This document shows, one piece after another, positions 18,681-28,903 of a stretch of 64,000 nucleotides of DNA. How positions within the stretch are numbered: the first letter of the stretch is position 1; each line of letters begins with the position of its first letter. The position numbers and the translations under genes were made by a program. The notes under the pieces were generated by a model. It saw only the letters and a list, made by a program, of their open reading frames with translations. It was not told the DNA's origin and searched no databases. The DNA comes from Pseudomonas sp. PDM05 (lineage in GTDB: Bacteria > Pseudomonadota > Gammaproteobacteria > Pseudomonadales > Pseudomonadaceae), in the NCBI RefSeq assembly GCF_014851685.1, contig NZ_JACVAC010000002.1:1-64000 (forward strand). The letters are read 5' to 3'.

Positions 18681-19832
18681 ATGTCCGCGCACAAGACCGC
18701 ACTGCTCAGTGCCCTGGCCACCGCGCTGCTGGCCAGCGCCAGCCTGCAGGCCGCCGAACCGCTCAAGGCCGTAGGCGCTGGCGAAGGCCAGCTGGATATA
18801 GTCGCCTGGCCCGGCTATATCGAGCGTGGCGAAAGCGACAAGGCCTACGACTGGGTCACTGGTTTCGAGAAGGAAACCGGCTGCAAGGTCAACGTGAAAA
18901 CCGCTGCCACTTCTGACGAAATGGTCAGCCTGATGGCCAAGGGCGGCTACGACCTGGTCACCGCCTCGGGCGATGCGTCGCTGCGTCTGATCGTTGGCAA
19001 GCGCGTACAGCCGATCAACACCGCGTTGATTCCCAATTGGAAGAACATCGACCCGCGCCTCAAGGATGCGCCGTGGTATGTGGTCGGCCAGCAAACCTTT
19101 GGCACCCCGTACCAATGGGGCCCGAACGTGCTGATGTACAACACAGACGTGTTCAAGACCGCGCCCACCAGTTGGAACGTGTTGTTCGACGCGCAGAACC
19201 TGCCGGACGGCAAGCCGAACAAGGGGCGCGTGCAGGCCTATGACGGCCCGATCTACATCGCCGACGCGGCGCTGTACCTCAAGTCGACCAAGCCCGAACT
19301 GGGCATCCAGAACCCCTACGAGCTGACCGAAACCCAGTACAAGGCCGTGCTCGACCTGTTGCGCGCCCAGCAACCGTTGATCCACCGCTACTGGCACGAC
19401 ACCACCGTGCAAATGAGTGACTTCAAGAACGAAGGCGTGGTGGCCTCCAGCGCCTGGCCGTACCAGGTCAACGGCCTGCAAAACGAGAAACAGCCGATTG
19501 CCTCGACCATCCCCAAGGAAGGCGCCACCGGCTGGGCCGACACCACCATGTTGCACAGCGAGGCCAAGCACCCGAACTGCGCCTACAAGTGGATGGATTG
19601 GTCGTTGCAACCGAAGGTGCAGGGTGATGTGGCGGCCTGGTTCGGCTCGCTGCCGGCGGTACCTGCGGCCTGTAAGGAAAGTGAACTGCTCGGCGCCGAA
19701 GGCTGCAAGACCAATGGCTTCGATCAGTTCGACAAGATCGCCTTCTGGAAAACTCCGCAGGCTGAAGGCGGCAAGTTCGTGCCGTATAGCCGCTGGACCC
19801 AGGACTACATCGCGATCATGGGCGGCCGCTAA
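18681..19832 (+). CDS. ydcS: periplasmic polyamine-binding protein, YdcS-like
   Basis: Substrate-binding component of an ABC importer. It has 383 residues from ATG 18681, with AAGAGGGA upstream; an earlier in-frame start is not supported. A Sec signal peptide ends near LQAAEP. The mature part matches E. coli YdcS over long stretches as I remember it (IAWPGYIERG, VNVKTAATSDEMVSLM, TPYQWGPN, HRYWHDTTVQMSDFKNEG). It is a PotD-type solute-binding fold. The ATPase, two permeases and PatD genes follow in E. coli ydcSTUV-patD order, but a REP pair interrupts the cluster after this gene. Confidence 0.95.
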   Translation: MSAHKTALLSALATALLASASLQAAEPLKAVGAGEGQLDIVAWPGYIERGESDKAYDWVTGFEKETGCKVNVKTAATSDEMVSLMAKGGYDLVTASGDASLRLIVGKRVQPINTALIPNWKNIDPRLKDAPWYVVGQQTFGTPYQWGPNVLMYNTDVFKTAPTSWNVLFDAQNLPDGKPNKGRVQAYDGPIYIADAALYLKSTKPELGIQNPYELTETQYKAVLDLLRAQQPLIHRYWHDTTVQMSDFKNEGVVASSAWPYQVNGLQNEKQPIASTIPKEGATGWADTTMLHSEAKHPNCAYKWMDWSLQPKVQGDVAAWFGSLPAVPAACKESELLGAEGCKTNGFDQFDKIAFWKTPQAEGGKFVPYSRWTQDYIAIMGGR

Positions 19833-19871
19833 GCCCTCCTGAGAACACAGGCCCCATGTGGAGCGGGCTTG

Positions 19872-19960
19872 TGTGGGAGCGGCCTTGTTCGCGAATGCGG
19901 TGTGTCAGCCAACACATCCATAACTGACCCACCGCATTCGCGAGCAAGCCCGCTCCCACA
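19872..19960. repeat. REP inverted pair
   Basis: Doublet of TGTGGGAGCGGCCTTGTTCG and the standard REP in reverse. A third, truncated REP start (TGTGGAGCGGGCTTG) lies immediately to the left at about 19856. It separates ydcS from the ATPase gene and could lower expression of the downstream transporter genes. Confidence 0.9.
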
Positions 19961-20052
19961 TTTGGGCCGAGCCAGATTCAGTACCGCATTGATATTTCAG
20001 AAGTCCAGGCCGGGCCGCTGCGACGACCCATGCCTTTTTGGAGCACCGCACC

Positions 20053-21087
20053 ATGACGCTTGCAGTCCAATTCACCCACGTTTCCCGTCAGTTCGGCGAA
20101 GTGAAGGCCGTTGACCGGGTTTCCATCGACATCCAGGACGGCGAGTTCTTTTCCATGCTCGGCCCTTCCGGCTCGGGCAAGACCACCTGCCTGCGCCTGA
20201 TCGCCGGGTTCGAGCAACCGAGCGCCGGCTCGATCCGCATCCATGGCGAAGAAGCCGCCGGCTTGCCGCCGTATCAGCGCGACGTGAACACCGTGTTCCA
20301 GGATTACGCGCTGTTCCCCCATATGAATGTGCGCGACAACGTGGCCTATGGTCTCAAGGTCAAGGGCGTGGGCAAGACCGAGCGCCTGAACCGTGCCGAG
20401 CAAGCCTTGGGCATGGTCGCCCTCGGCGGTTATGGCGAGCGCAAGCCGGTGCAACTGTCCGGCGGCCAGCGCCAACGCGTGGCCCTGGCCCGAGCATTGG
20501 TCAATCGCCCACGGGTATTGCTGCTCGATGAACCACTGGGCGCCCTCGACCTCAAGCTGCGCGAGCAGATGCAAAGCGAGCTGAAGAAACTGCAACGCCA
20601 GCTCGGCATCACCTTTATCTTCGTGACCCACGACCAGACCGAAGCGCTGTCGATGTCCGACCGCGTGGCGGTGTTCAACAAAGGCCGCATCGAACAGGTC
20701 GACACCCCACGCAACCTCTACATGAAGCCGGCCACGGCGTTTGTCGCCGAGTTCGTCGGCACCTCCAACGTGATTCGCGGCGAACTGGCCCAACGCATCA
20801 GCGGCAACGCCCAGCCCTTTTCGATCCGCCCGGAACACGTGCGTTTTGCCGAAGGCCCGCTGGGTGCCGGTGAGGTGGAGATCAGCGGTTTGCTGCATGA
20901 CATCCAGTATCAGGGCAGCGCCACCCGCTACGAGCTGAAACTCGAAAACGGCCAAGCCTTGAACATCAGCCAGGCCAACAACCAGTGGCTGGACATCAGC
21001 AGCGGCCATCAGGTCGGCCAGTCGATCACCGCGCGCTGGGCCCGTGAAGCCATGACGCCGCTGACCGAAACCGCAGGCGAGGTGTGA
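20053..21087 (+). CDS. ydcT: polyamine ABC transporter ATPase, YdcT/PotA-like
   Basis: Energises polyamine import. It has 344 residues from ATG 20053, with GGAG nine bases upstream; a TTG five codons earlier is part of that ribosome site. Walker A GPSGSGKT, signature LSGGQRQR, Walker B LLLLDEPLGALD and the switch His (FVTHDQTEALSM) are intact. A C-terminal TOBE domain follows from about residue 270. The stop is separated by one base from the next gene's ATG. Confidence 0.95.
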   Translation: MTLAVQFTHVSRQFGEVKAVDRVSIDIQDGEFFSMLGPSGSGKTTCLRLIAGFEQPSAGSIRIHGEEAAGLPPYQRDVNTVFQDYALFPHMNVRDNVAYGLKVKGVGKTERLNRAEQALGMVALGGYGERKPVQLSGGQRQRVALARALVNRPRVLLLDEPLGALDLKLREQMQSELKKLQRQLGITFIFVTHDQTEALSMSDRVAVFNKGRIEQVDTPRNLYMKPATAFVAEFVGTSNVIRGELAQRISGNAQPFSIRPEHVRFAEGPLGAGEVEISGLLHDIQYQGSATRYELKLENGQALNISQANNQWLDISSGHQVGQSITARWAREAMTPLTETAGEV

Positions 21088-21088
21088 G

Positions 21089-22018
21089 ATGAACCTGGCC
21101 CTGTCCCAACCGCCGATGCGCAGGTTTTCCAACCTGCTGTACCGCAAGCCCAATTTGTACCTGGCGATGCTGCTGATACCGCCGCTGATCTGGTTCGGCG
21201 CGATCTACCTCGGCTCGCTGCTGACCCTGCTCTGGCAAGGTTTCTACACCTTCGACGACTTCACCATGGCGGTCACGCCCGACCTGACCCTGGCCAACTT
21301 CGCCGCACTGTTCCAGCCATCGAACTTCGACATCATCCTGCGCACCTTGAGCATGGCGATCGTGGTGTCGATCGCCAGTGCCATCGTCGCCTTCCCGATT
21401 GCCTACTACATGGCGCGCTACACCACCGGCAAGACCAAGGCGTTTTTCTACATCGCGGTGATGATGCCGATGTGGGCCAGCTACATCGTCAAGGCGTATG
21501 CCTGGACCTTGCTGCTGGCCAAGGGCGGCGTGGCGCAGTGGTTCGTGCAGCACCTGGGGCTGGAGCCGCTGTTGCAGTTCGTGCTGGGCATTCCCGGCGT
21601 GGGTGGCAGCACTTTGAGCACCTCGCACCTGGGGCGCTTCATGGTGTTTGTCTACATCTGGCTGCCGTTCATGATCCTGCCGATCCAGGCCTCGCTGGAG
21701 CGCCTGCCGCCATCATTGCTGCAAGCCTCCGCCGACCTGGGCGCCAAGCCGCGCCAGACCTTTATGCAGGTGATTCTGCCGCTGTCGGTACCGGGGATTG
21801 CCGCCGGTTCGATCTTCACGTTCTCGCTGACCCTCGGCGACTTCATCGTGCCGCAACTGGTGGGCCCGCCGGGCTACTTCGTCGGCGGCATGGTCTACGC
21901 CCAGCAAGGTGCCATTGGCAACATGCCCATGGCCGCGGCGTTCACCCTGGTGCCGATCGTGTTGATTGCGGTGTACCTGTCCATCGTCAAACGCCTGGGG
22001 GCCTTCGATGCACTCTGA
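21089..22018 (+). CDS. ydcU: polyamine ABC transporter permease, YdcU/PotB-like
   Basis: 309 residues, with about six membrane helices. The first is preceded by a cytoplasmic start ([20 protein letters not shown]). The ABC permease EAA loop is seen as [20 protein letters not shown]. It starts one base after the ATPase stop and overlaps the next permease by 11 bp, so the transporter genes are translationally coupled. Confidence 0.94.
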   Translation: MNLALSQPPMRRFSNLLYRKPNLYLAMLLIPPLIWFGAIYLGSLLTLLWQGFYTFDDFTMAVTPDLTLANFAALFQPSNFDIILRTLSMAIVVSIASAIVAFPIAYYMARYTTGKTKAFFYIAVMMPMWASYIVKAYAWTLLLAKGGVAQWFVQHLGLEPLLQFVLGIPGVGGSTLSTSHLGRFMVFVYIWLPFMILPIQASLERLPPSLLQASADLGAKPRQTFMQVILPLSVPGIAAGSIFTFSLTLGDFIVPQLVGPPGYFVGGMVYAQQGAIGNMPMAAAFTLVPIVLIAVYLSIVKRLGAFDAL

Positions 22019-22817
22019 AAAATCTTCCATTGGTCTGAAGATCGCCGCTTGGGGTGGCCTGGTGTTTCTCCATTTCCCGATCCTGATCATCTTCCTCTAC
22101 GCCTTCAACACCGAAGAAGCGGCGTTCAGCTTTCCGCCCCAGGGTTTCACCCTGAAGTGGTTCAGCGTGGCCTTTGCGCGGCCGGACGTGCTGGAGGCGA
22201 TCAAGCTGTCGCTGCAGATTGCCGCCATCGCCACCCTGATCGCCATGGTGCTCGGCACGCTGGCGTCGGCGGCGTTGTATCGCCGGGAGTTCTTCGGCAA
22301 GCAAGGCGTGTCGCTGATGCTGATCCTGCCGATTGCGCTGCCGGGGATCATCACCGGTATCGCCCTGCTGGCGACGTTCAAGACCCTGGGCATCGAGCCT
22401 GGGATGTTTACCATCATTGTCGGCCACGCGACGTTCTGCGTGGTGATCGTCTACAACAACGTCATCGCCCGCTTGCGCCGCACTTCCCACAGCCTGATCG
22501 AAGCGTCGATGGACCTCGGCGCCGACGGCTGGCAGACCTTCCGCTACATCATCATGCCCAACCTCGGCTCGGCGCTGCTGGCCGGCGGCATGCTCGCGTT
22601 TGCGCTGTCGTTTGACGAAATCATCGTCACCACCTTCACCGCCGGCCACGAACGCACCTTGCCGTTGTGGTTGCTCAACCAGTTGAGCCGGCCACGGGAT
22701 GTGCCGGTGACCAACGTGGTCGCGATGCTGGTGATGCTGGTGACGATGTTCCCGATTCTGGGTGCCTATTACCTGACGCGCGGTGGTGAAAGCGTGGCGG
22801 GGAGTGGCGGTAAATAA
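22008..22817 (+). CDS. ydcV: polyamine ABC transporter permease, YdcV/PotC-like
   Basis: 269 residues from ATG 22008 ([10 protein letters not shown]), inside the end of the preceding gene. It has six predicted membrane helices and an EAA loop [19 protein letters not shown]. It pairs with the upstream permease to form the membrane channel. A REP pair lies between this gene and patD. Confidence 0.94.
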   Translation: MHSEKSSIGLKIAAWGGLVFLHFPILIIFLYAFNTEEAAFSFPPQGFTLKWFSVAFARPDVLEAIKLSLQIAAIATLIAMVLGTLASAALYRREFFGKQGVSLMLILPIALPGIITGIALLATFKTLGIEPGMFTIIVGHATFCVVIVYNNVIARLRRTSHSLIEASMDLGADGWQTFRYIIMPNLGSALLAGGMLAFALSFDEIIVTTFTAGHERTLPLWLLNQLSRPRDVPVTNVVAMLVMLVTMFPILGAYYLTRGGESVAGSGGK

Positions 22818-22843
22818 ATGGCCACTGTTGAAACACGATCAAT

Positions 22844-22914
22844 GTGGGAGCTGGCTTGCCTGCGATAGCGGTATCGACTGCACTACCGCTATCGCAGGCA
22901 AGCCAGCTCCCACC
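22844..22914. repeat. REP pair, GTGGGAGCTGGCTTGCCTG subtype
   Basis: GTGGGAGCTGGCTTGCCTGC and its reverse complement enclose the hairpin core GATAGCGGTA. The sequence is a REP subtype distinct from the GCGGGCTTGCTCG type found at other gaps in this window. Confidence 0.85.
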
Positions 22915-22967
22915 TTTGAATCGGGTTTCTTCAGGGAGATAACAATAGTTTTGTGGAGGACTGAACC

Positions 22968-24392
22968 ATGCAAACCAAACTCTTGATCAACGGCCAACTG
23001 GTCGCAGGCGAAGGCCCGACCCAGGCCATCTTCAACCCGGCACTCGGCCGTGTGCTGGTGGAAATCAACGAAGCCAGTGAAGCCCAGGTCGACGCCGCCG
23101 TGCGCGCCGCCGATGCGGCTTTCGAAAGTTGGTCGCAAACTGCACCGAAGGATCGCTCGCTGCTGCTGCTGAAACTGGCGGACGCCATCGAAGCCCATGG
23201 CGAAGAACTGGCCAAGCTGGAATCGGACAACTGCGGCAAACCCTACAACGCCGCGCTGAACGATGAGATCCCGGCGATTGCCGACGTGTTCCGCTTCTTT
23301 GCCGGCGCCAGCCGTTGCATGAGCGGTTCGGCCGGTGGTGAATACCTGCCCGGCCACACCTCGATGATCCGCCGCGACCCGGTGGGCGTGATCGCCTCCA
23401 TCGCACCGTGGAACTACCCGTTGATGATGGTCGCCTGGAAAATCGCCCCGGCCCTCGCCGCAGGTAATACCGTGGTGCTCAAGCCATCGGAACAAACCCC
23501 GCTGACCGCGTTGCGCATGGTCGAACTGGCCGCTGAAATTTTCCCTGCGGGCGTACTCAACCTGGTGTTTGGTCGTGGGCCAACGGTGGGAAGCCCGCTG
23601 GTGAGCCACCCGAAAGTACGCATGGTGTCACTGACCGGCTCCATCGCCACCGGCGCAAATATCATCGCCAGCACCGCCGACAGCGTGAAGCGCATGCACA
23701 TGGAACTGGGCGGCAAGGCGCCGGTGATCATCTTCAACGATGCGGACATCGACGCTGCCGTGGAAGGCATTCGCACCTTCGGTTTCTATAACGCCGGACA
23801 GGATTGCACCGCCGCCTGCCGGATCTATGCGCAAGCGGACATCTACGACGCGTTTGTCGAGAAACTCGGCGCGGCGGTCGCCAGCATCAAGTACGGCTTG
23901 CAGGATGATCCGGCCACCGAACTGGGCCCGCTGATCACCGCGCAACATCGTGACCGCGTGGCCGGGTTTGTCGAGCGCGCGGTGGCGCAGCCGCATATCC
24001 GCCTGGTCACGGGCGGTAAAGCCGTGGAAGGCAACGGCTACTTCTTCGAACCGACCGTCTTGGCCGACGCCCAGCAAGATGACGAGATCGTGCGCCGCGA
24101 GGTGTTCGGGCCGGTGGTCTCGGTGACCAAATTCACCGACGAAGCCCAGGTGCTGGGCTGGGCCAACGATTCGGACTACGGCTTGGCCTCGTCCGTATGG
24201 ACCGCCGATGTAGGACGCGCCCACCGTTTGGCCGCACGTTTGCAGTACGGCTGCACCTGGGTGAATACCCACTTTATGCTGGTCAGCGAAATGCCCCATG
24301 GCGGTCAGAAACTGTCGGGCTATGGCAAGGACATGTCCATGTACGGGCTAGAGGACTACACCACTGTGCGACATGTGATGTTCAAGCACTGA
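22968..24392 (+). CDS. patD: gamma-aminobutyraldehyde dehydrogenase
   Basis: Oxidises 4-aminobutanal to GABA with NAD. It has 474 residues, the same length as E. coli PatD, starting ATG 22968 with GGAGG nine bases upstream. Active-site features are complete: PWNYPL, Glu in MELGGKAP, catalytic Cys in GQDCTAACR (about residue 280), and the C-terminal [17 protein letters not shown] characteristic of PatD. With the importer before it and spermidine dehydrogenase after it, the gene completes a route from external polyamine to GABA. Confidence 0.95.
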   Translation: MQTKLLINGQLVAGEGPTQAIFNPALGRVLVEINEASEAQVDAAVRAADAAFESWSQTAPKDRSLLLLKLADAIEAHGEELAKLESDNCGKPYNAALNDEIPAIADVFRFFAGASRCMSGSAGGEYLPGHTSMIRRDPVGVIASIAPWNYPLMMVAWKIAPALAAGNTVVLKPSEQTPLTALRMVELAAEIFPAGVLNLVFGRGPTVGSPLVSHPKVRMVSLTGSIATGANIIASTADSVKRMHMELGGKAPVIIFNDADIDAAVEGIRTFGFYNAGQDCTAACRIYAQADIYDAFVEKLGAAVASIKYGLQDDPATELGPLITAQHRDRVAGFVERAVAQPHIRLVTGGKAVEGNGYFFEPTVLADAQQDDEIVRREVFGPVVSVTKFTDEAQVLGWANDSDYGLASSVWTADVGRAHRLAARLQYGCTWVNTHFMLVSEMPHGGQKLSGYGKDMSMYGLEDYTTVRHVMFKH

Positions 24393-24420
24393 CGCTTTTT
24401 CTCCTGTGGACGCCGGCTAG

Positions 24421-24509
24421 TGTGGGAGCGGGCTTGCTCGCGAAGGCGGTGTGTCAGCCAATATATGCCTAGCTGACCCACCGCTTTCGCGAGCAAGCCC
24501 GCTCCCACA
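24421..24509. repeat. REP inverted pair
   Basis: Standard doublet between patD and spdH, with TGTGGGAGCGGGCTTGCTCG at each end in opposite orientation. Confidence 0.9.
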
Positions 24510-24565
24510 AAAAGCCGAGCTCACCCAAGATCCCTCTCATAACAATAAAAACTCAGGTTATCCCC

Positions 24566-26428
24566 ATGGACATCACCCGCCGCGACTTCCTCAACGGCGT
24601 CGCCATCACCCTTGCCGCCGGCATGACCCCGCTGCAAATCCTGCAAGCCGCGCCCGATGGCCGCTACTACCCACCCGCTCTCACCGGCCTGCGTGGTAGC
24701 CATGTCGGCTCGTTCGAAGTGGCGCACCAGATGGGCTGGGAAAAGAAGGCCTTCGACACCGACAAGCTGCCGATCACCGAGCGCTATGACCTGGTGGTGG
24801 TCGGCGGCGGCTTGAGCGGTTTGGCGGCGGCGTGGTTCTACCGCGAGAAGCACCCCAAGGCGAAGATCCTGATCCTGGAAAACCACGACGACTTCGGCGG
24901 CCATGCCAAGCGCAATGAGTTCCAGGCAGGCGGCCGCATGATCATCGGTTACGGCGGCAGCGAGGCGTTCCAGTCGCCCAACCACCTGTACAGCAAAGAA
25001 GTGAACGGGCTGTTGAAAAAGCTCGGGGTAAATATCAAGCGCTTCGAAACGGCGTTTGACCGTCAGTTCTACCCCGGCCTGGGCCTGTCGCGCGGGGTGT
25101 TTTTCGACAAGGAAAACTTCGGCGAAGACAAACTGGTGACCGGCGACCCAACGCCGATGGTGGCCGACGATATTGCGCCGGACCGCTTGAATGCACGCTC
25201 CATCGGCGACTTCATCAACGACTTCCCCCTGCCCCAGGCAGATCGCCAGGCGCTGATCGAATTACACACCGCCCCCAAGGATTACCTGCCAGGCAAGAGT
25301 GCCAAAGAAAAGGCCGACTACCTGGCCGCCACCAGTTACCGCGATTTCCTGCTCAAGAACGTGGGTTTGTCGCAAGCGGCAGTGAAATATTTCCAGAGCC
25401 GCACCAATGACTTCATGGCCCTGAGCATTGATGCCGTGGCGGCTGCTGACGCCTACAACGTGGGTTTCCCGGGTTTTGCCGGGATGAACCTGGCGCCGAT
25501 TAGCGAAGAAGCGGCGGCAGAAATGGAAGAGCCCTACATCTACCACTTCCCCGATGGCAACGCGTCGGTGGCGCGCCTGCTGGTGCGCAGCCTGATCCCC
25601 GGCGTGGCGCCAGGGCACACCATGGACGATATCGTGCTGGCACCGTTTGACTACGCCAGGCTCGACCAGCCGACATCCGCCGTGCGGCTGCGCCTGAACA
25701 GCACGGCCGTCAGCGTGCGCAACGTCGGTGATGGCGTGCATATCGGCTACAGCCGTGGCGGACAACTCGCACAGGTGCGTGGCAAGCGCTGCATCCTGGC
25801 CTGCTACAACATGATGATTCCGTACCTGCTCAAAGACCTGCCGGCCGCACAAGCCCATGCCCTGAGCCAGAACGTGAAATACCCGCTGGTGTACACCAAG
25901 GTGGTGATCCGCAACTGGCAGTCGTTCCAGAAGCTGGGGGTGCACGAGATTTACGCGGCGACCCAGCCTTACAGCCGGATCAAGCTGGACTACCCGGTGA
26001 GCATGGGCGGCTACGACCACCCGCGCGACCCGACGCAGCCGATCGGCCTGCACATGGTCTACGTACCCACCAGCCCCAACAGCGGCATGAACGCCCGCGA
26101 CCAGGCCCGCGCCGGTCGCGGCCGGTTGTACGGGCAGACGTTCGAACAGCTGGAGGCGCAGTTGCGTGACCAGTTGCAACGCATGCTCGGCCCCGGTGGG
26201 TTCAACCACGAGACCGACATTCTGGCGATCACTGTCAATCGTTGGTCACATGGTTATGCGAGCTTCTCCAACAGCTTGTTCGATGACGCCGATGAGAGCG
26301 AAGCGTGGATGAAGCTGGCACGCAAGCCGGTGGGGCATGTGAGCATCGCCAACTCGGATGCGGCGTGGAGTGCGTATGCCCATGCGGCGATTGATGAGGC
26401 TTACAGAGCGGTGGGTGAAGTGAGCTGA
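24566..26428 (+). CDS. spdH: spermidine dehydrogenase (FAD-dependent, Tat-exported)
   Basis: Cleaves spermidine to 1,3-diaminopropane and 4-aminobutanal (family knowledge, P. aeruginosa SpdH). It has 620 residues, the same length as that enzyme. The N-terminus has a twin-arginine signal (TRRDFLNGVAITLAAGM), so the folded flavoprotein is probably periplasmic. The FAD-binding Rossmann motif is VVVGGGLSGLAAAW (about residues 77-90), followed by ENHDDFGGHAKRNEF. The gene lies close to wsp in P. aeruginosa too. Its aldehyde product is the substrate of the neighbouring dehydrogenases. Confidence 0.93.
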   Translation: MDITRRDFLNGVAITLAAGMTPLQILQAAPDGRYYPPALTGLRGSHVGSFEVAHQMGWEKKAFDTDKLPITERYDLVVVGGGLSGLAAAWFYREKHPKAKILILENHDDFGGHAKRNEFQAGGRMIIGYGGSEAFQSPNHLYSKEVNGLLKKLGVNIKRFETAFDRQFYPGLGLSRGVFFDKENFGEDKLVTGDPTPMVADDIAPDRLNARSIGDFINDFPLPQADRQALIELHTAPKDYLPGKSAKEKADYLAATSYRDFLLKNVGLSQAAVKYFQSRTNDFMALSIDAVAAADAYNVGFPGFAGMNLAPISEEAAAEMEEPYIYHFPDGNASVARLLVRSLIPGVAPGHTMDDIVLAPFDYARLDQPTSAVRLRLNSTAVSVRNVGDGVHIGYSRGGQLAQVRGKRCILACYNMMIPYLLKDLPAAQAHALSQNVKYPLVYTKVVIRNWQSFQKLGVHEIYAATQPYSRIKLDYPVSMGGYDHPRDPTQPIGLHMVYVPTSPNSGMNARDQARAGRGRLYGQTFEQLEAQLRDQLQRMLGPGGFNHETDILAITVNRWSHGYASFSNSLFDDADESEAWMKLARKPVGHVSIANSDAAWSAYAHAAIDEAYRAVGEVS

Positions 26429-26459
26429 AATGTGACCTAACGGCCAACGCAGAACCCAA

Positions 26460-26548
26460 TGTGGGAGCGGGCTTGCTCGCGAAAGCGGTTTGTCAGTCAA
26501 CACATGTATGTCTGATGTACCGTCTTCGCGAGCAAGCCCGCTCCCACA
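26460..26548. repeat. REP inverted pair
   Basis: Standard REP doublet after spdH. The rest of the 358-bp gap up to opgD (26549-26786) holds a run of ten C at 26586-26595 and a presumed opgD promoter region without a clear consensus; no gene is seen in it. Confidence 0.9.
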
Positions 26549-26786
26549 TTGGATCTTCATCATTCTTGAGTTGAGTGATCATCCACCCCCCCCCCGGAAA
26601 TGTCTTGTCGCACTTGCAATGCCATCACCCCGCTATCAATCAATTTTCCTACACCTGCGAACCGCTTAAGCTATCCGGCGTCTGTTTATTGTCCGTTGCG
26701 TTTGGCCGAAGGCATGTCCGAACCGTAATTTCTGATCCGCTACGTGCCAGGAACGGCGCGGGATTTGCTCACGACAGGTTGTCTCT

Positions 26787-28412
26787 ATGCACCGCAGGAA
26801 TTTGCTCAAAGCGTCCATGGCCATTGCGGCTTACACCGGTTTGTCGGCCAGCGGCCTGCTGGCCGCCCAGGCCTGGGCCGGGAACCGTGCCGCCGATGGC
26901 AAGGCCGTGGCGTTCGATTTCGATACGCTCAAGACCCAGGCCAAGCAGCTCGCCGGAACCGCCTATAAAGACACCAAGCAGGTGCTGCCGCCGACCCTGG
27001 CGAGCATGACCCCGCAGAATTTCAACGCCATCGGCTACGACGGCAAGCATTCGCTGTGGAAGGAATTGAACGGCCAGTTGGACGTGCAGTTCTTCCACGT
27101 CGGCATGGGTTTCAAGACGCCGGTGCGCATGCACAGCGTCGACCCCAAGACCCGTGAGGCGCGCGAGGTGCATTTCCGCCCTTCGCTGTTCAACTACGAA
27201 AAAACCACGGTCGACACCAAGCAATTGACCGGCGACCTGGGTTTCTCAGGCTTCAAGCTGTTCAAGGCCCCGGAGCTGGATCGCCATGACGTGCTGTCCT
27301 TCCTCGGCGCCAGCTACTTCCGCGCGGTGGATTCCACCGGCCAGTACGGCCTTTCCGCACGCGGCCTGGCGATCGATACCTACGCGAAAAAGCGCGAAGA
27401 GTTCCCCGACTTCACCCAGTTCTGGTTCGAAACCCCGGACAAGGACGCCACCCGCTTCGTGGTCTACGCCCTGCTCGACTCACCAAGCGCCACCGGCGCC
27501 TACCGCTTCGACATCGACTGCCAGGCCAACCAGGTGGTGATGGCCATCGATGCCCACATCAATGCACGTACCACCATCGAACAACTGGGCATCGCACCGA
27601 TGACCAGCATGTTCAGCTGTGGCACCCATGAGCGCCGCATGTGCGACACCATCCACCCGCAGATCCACGATTCGGATCGCCTGGCGATGTGGCGCGGCAA
27701 TGGCGAGTGGATCTGCCGCCCGCTGAACAACCCGGCCAAACTGCAATTCAACGCGTTCGCCGACAAAGACCCGAAAGGCTTCGGCCTGGTGCAGACCGAC
27801 CATGAGTTCGCCAGCTACCAGGACACCGTGGACTGGTACAGCAAGCGGCCGAGCCTGTGGGTCGAACCGACCACCGCGTGGGGCGAAGGCTCTATCGACC
27901 TGTTGGAAATTCCTACCACCGGCGAAACCCTGGATAACATCGTGGCCTTCTGGACCCCGAAAAAACCCGTGGCCGCCGGCGACTCCCTCAACTACGGCTA
28001 CAAGCTGTACTGGAGCGCCCTGCCCCCGGTGAGTACGCCGTTGGCCCAGGTCGACGCGACCCGTTCCGGCATGGGCGGCTTCACCGAGGGCTGGGCACCA
28101 GGCGAGCATTACCCGCCGGTGTGGGCGCGCCGTTTTGCCGTGGACTTCAAGGGCGGCGGCCTCGATCGCCTGCCACCGGGCACCGGGATCGAGCCTGTGG
28201 TGACCTGCTCCCATGGTGAGGTGAAGGATTTCAGCGTACTGGTGCTGGATAACATCAAGGGCTACCGCATCCTGTTCGACTGGTACCCGACCAGCGACAG
28301 TGTGGACCCGGTGGAACTGCGCCTGTTCATCCGCACACAGGACCGCACCCTGAGTGAAACCTGGCTGTACCAGTACTTCCCACCGGCGCCGGAGCAGCGC
28401 AAGTACACCTGA
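26787..28412 (+). CDS. opgD: glucan biosynthesis protein D (OpgD/MdoD)
   Basis: Shapes osmoregulated periplasmic glucans. It has 541 residues, normal for OpgD. The N-terminus has a Tat-type signal ([20 protein letters not shown]) with cleavage near AQAWA, typical of OpgD and not of its Sec-exported homologue OpgG. The MdoG family domain fills the mature protein ([16 protein letters not shown] through the C-terminus). It is a single-gene unit followed by a strong hairpin. Confidence 0.95.
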   Translation: MHRRNLLKASMAIAAYTGLSASGLLAAQAWAGNRAADGKAVAFDFDTLKTQAKQLAGTAYKDTKQVLPPTLASMTPQNFNAIGYDGKHSLWKELNGQLDVQFFHVGMGFKTPVRMHSVDPKTREAREVHFRPSLFNYEKTTVDTKQLTGDLGFSGFKLFKAPELDRHDVLSFLGASYFRAVDSTGQYGLSARGLAIDTYAKKREEFPDFTQFWFETPDKDATRFVVYALLDSPSATGAYRFDIDCQANQVVMAIDAHINARTTIEQLGIAPMTSMFSCGTHERRMCDTIHPQIHDSDRLAMWRGNGEWICRPLNNPAKLQFNAFADKDPKGFGLVQTDHEFASYQDTVDWYSKRPSLWVEPTTAWGEGSIDLLEIPTTGETLDNIVAFWTPKKPVAAGDSLNYGYKLYWSALPPVSTPLAQVDATRSGMGGFTEGWAPGEHYPPVWARRFAVDFKGGGLDRLPPGTGIEPVVTCSHGEVKDFSVLVLDNIKGYRILFDWYPTSDSVDPVELRLFIRTQDRTLSETWLYQYFPPAPEQRKYT

Positions 28413-28422
28413 TCAACTGAGC

Positions 28423-28452
28423 TGTGGCGAGGGAGCCTGCTCCCTCGCCACA
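28423..28452. repeat. perfect hairpin, REP monad / possible terminator
   Basis: TGTGGCGAGGGAG and its exact reverse complement form a 13-bp stem with loop CCTG. It lies 10 bases after the opgD stop, between convergent genes. It has no T-run, so it is either a REP-like unit or a stabilising 3' hairpin. Confidence 0.8.
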
Positions 28453-28460
28453 CGTCGGCT

Positions 28461-28646
28461 CTAAAAGCGCGACACACTTTTCATTGCCCCAATCAGATAC
28501 CGCATCGCCACTTGATCGTTCTCGGTAAGGGCGCGGTACTGCGCCAGCAATTCGGCCTCATCCGAGCTCAACCTTCGACCCCGCAACGACACTCTGCGGG
28601 TCAGAAAAAACGCCACCGCACCCGCAACCCCATAGGACTTGGCCAT
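28461..28646 (-). CDS. small hypothetical protein
   Basis: 61 residues starting MAKSYGVAGAVAFFL. It has a short hydrophobic N-terminus, a basic stretch (TRRVSLRGRRL) and a helical C-terminal half (SSDEAELLAQYRALTENDQVAMRYLIGAM) like the tail of many small HTH-type proteins. It is in a convergent gap with opgD. No homologue function is recognised. Codon use looks normal for the neighbourhood. Confidence 0.6.
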   Translation of the reverse strand: MAKSYGVAGAVAFFLTRRVSLRGRRLSSDEAELLAQYRALTENDQVAMRYLIGAMKSVSRF

Positions 28647-28865
28647 GGACTACTACTCCTGATTTCAATCAACTGTTCCTGATGCCCATCACCTGCCTCC
28701 CGTGAAGCGCAATGCCTCAGTGAGCGAACCGACTGACTCCCTGGGCCAGAAATCAGACGTACCCTAAGCGTAGAAACGATCTCGCCAAGCGTGCGACTTT
28801 TTTAGAGTAATCACTTAAATAATTGGTTTTGAGCAAAAAGCTTGCAGATTTTTCCTACTCGCCAT

Positions 28866-28889
28866 TTAATTGAGTGACTACTCAATTAA
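28866..28889. promoter_or_regulatory. probable TetR operator
   Basis: A perfect inverted repeat with 10-base arms (TTAATTGAGT / ACTCAATTAA) and a 4-base spacer ends 14 bases before the chosen TetR start. The position implies autorepression of the TetR-DUF418 operon. Confidence 0.8.
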
Positions 28890-28903
28890 TGAATGAGGCG
28901 AGC

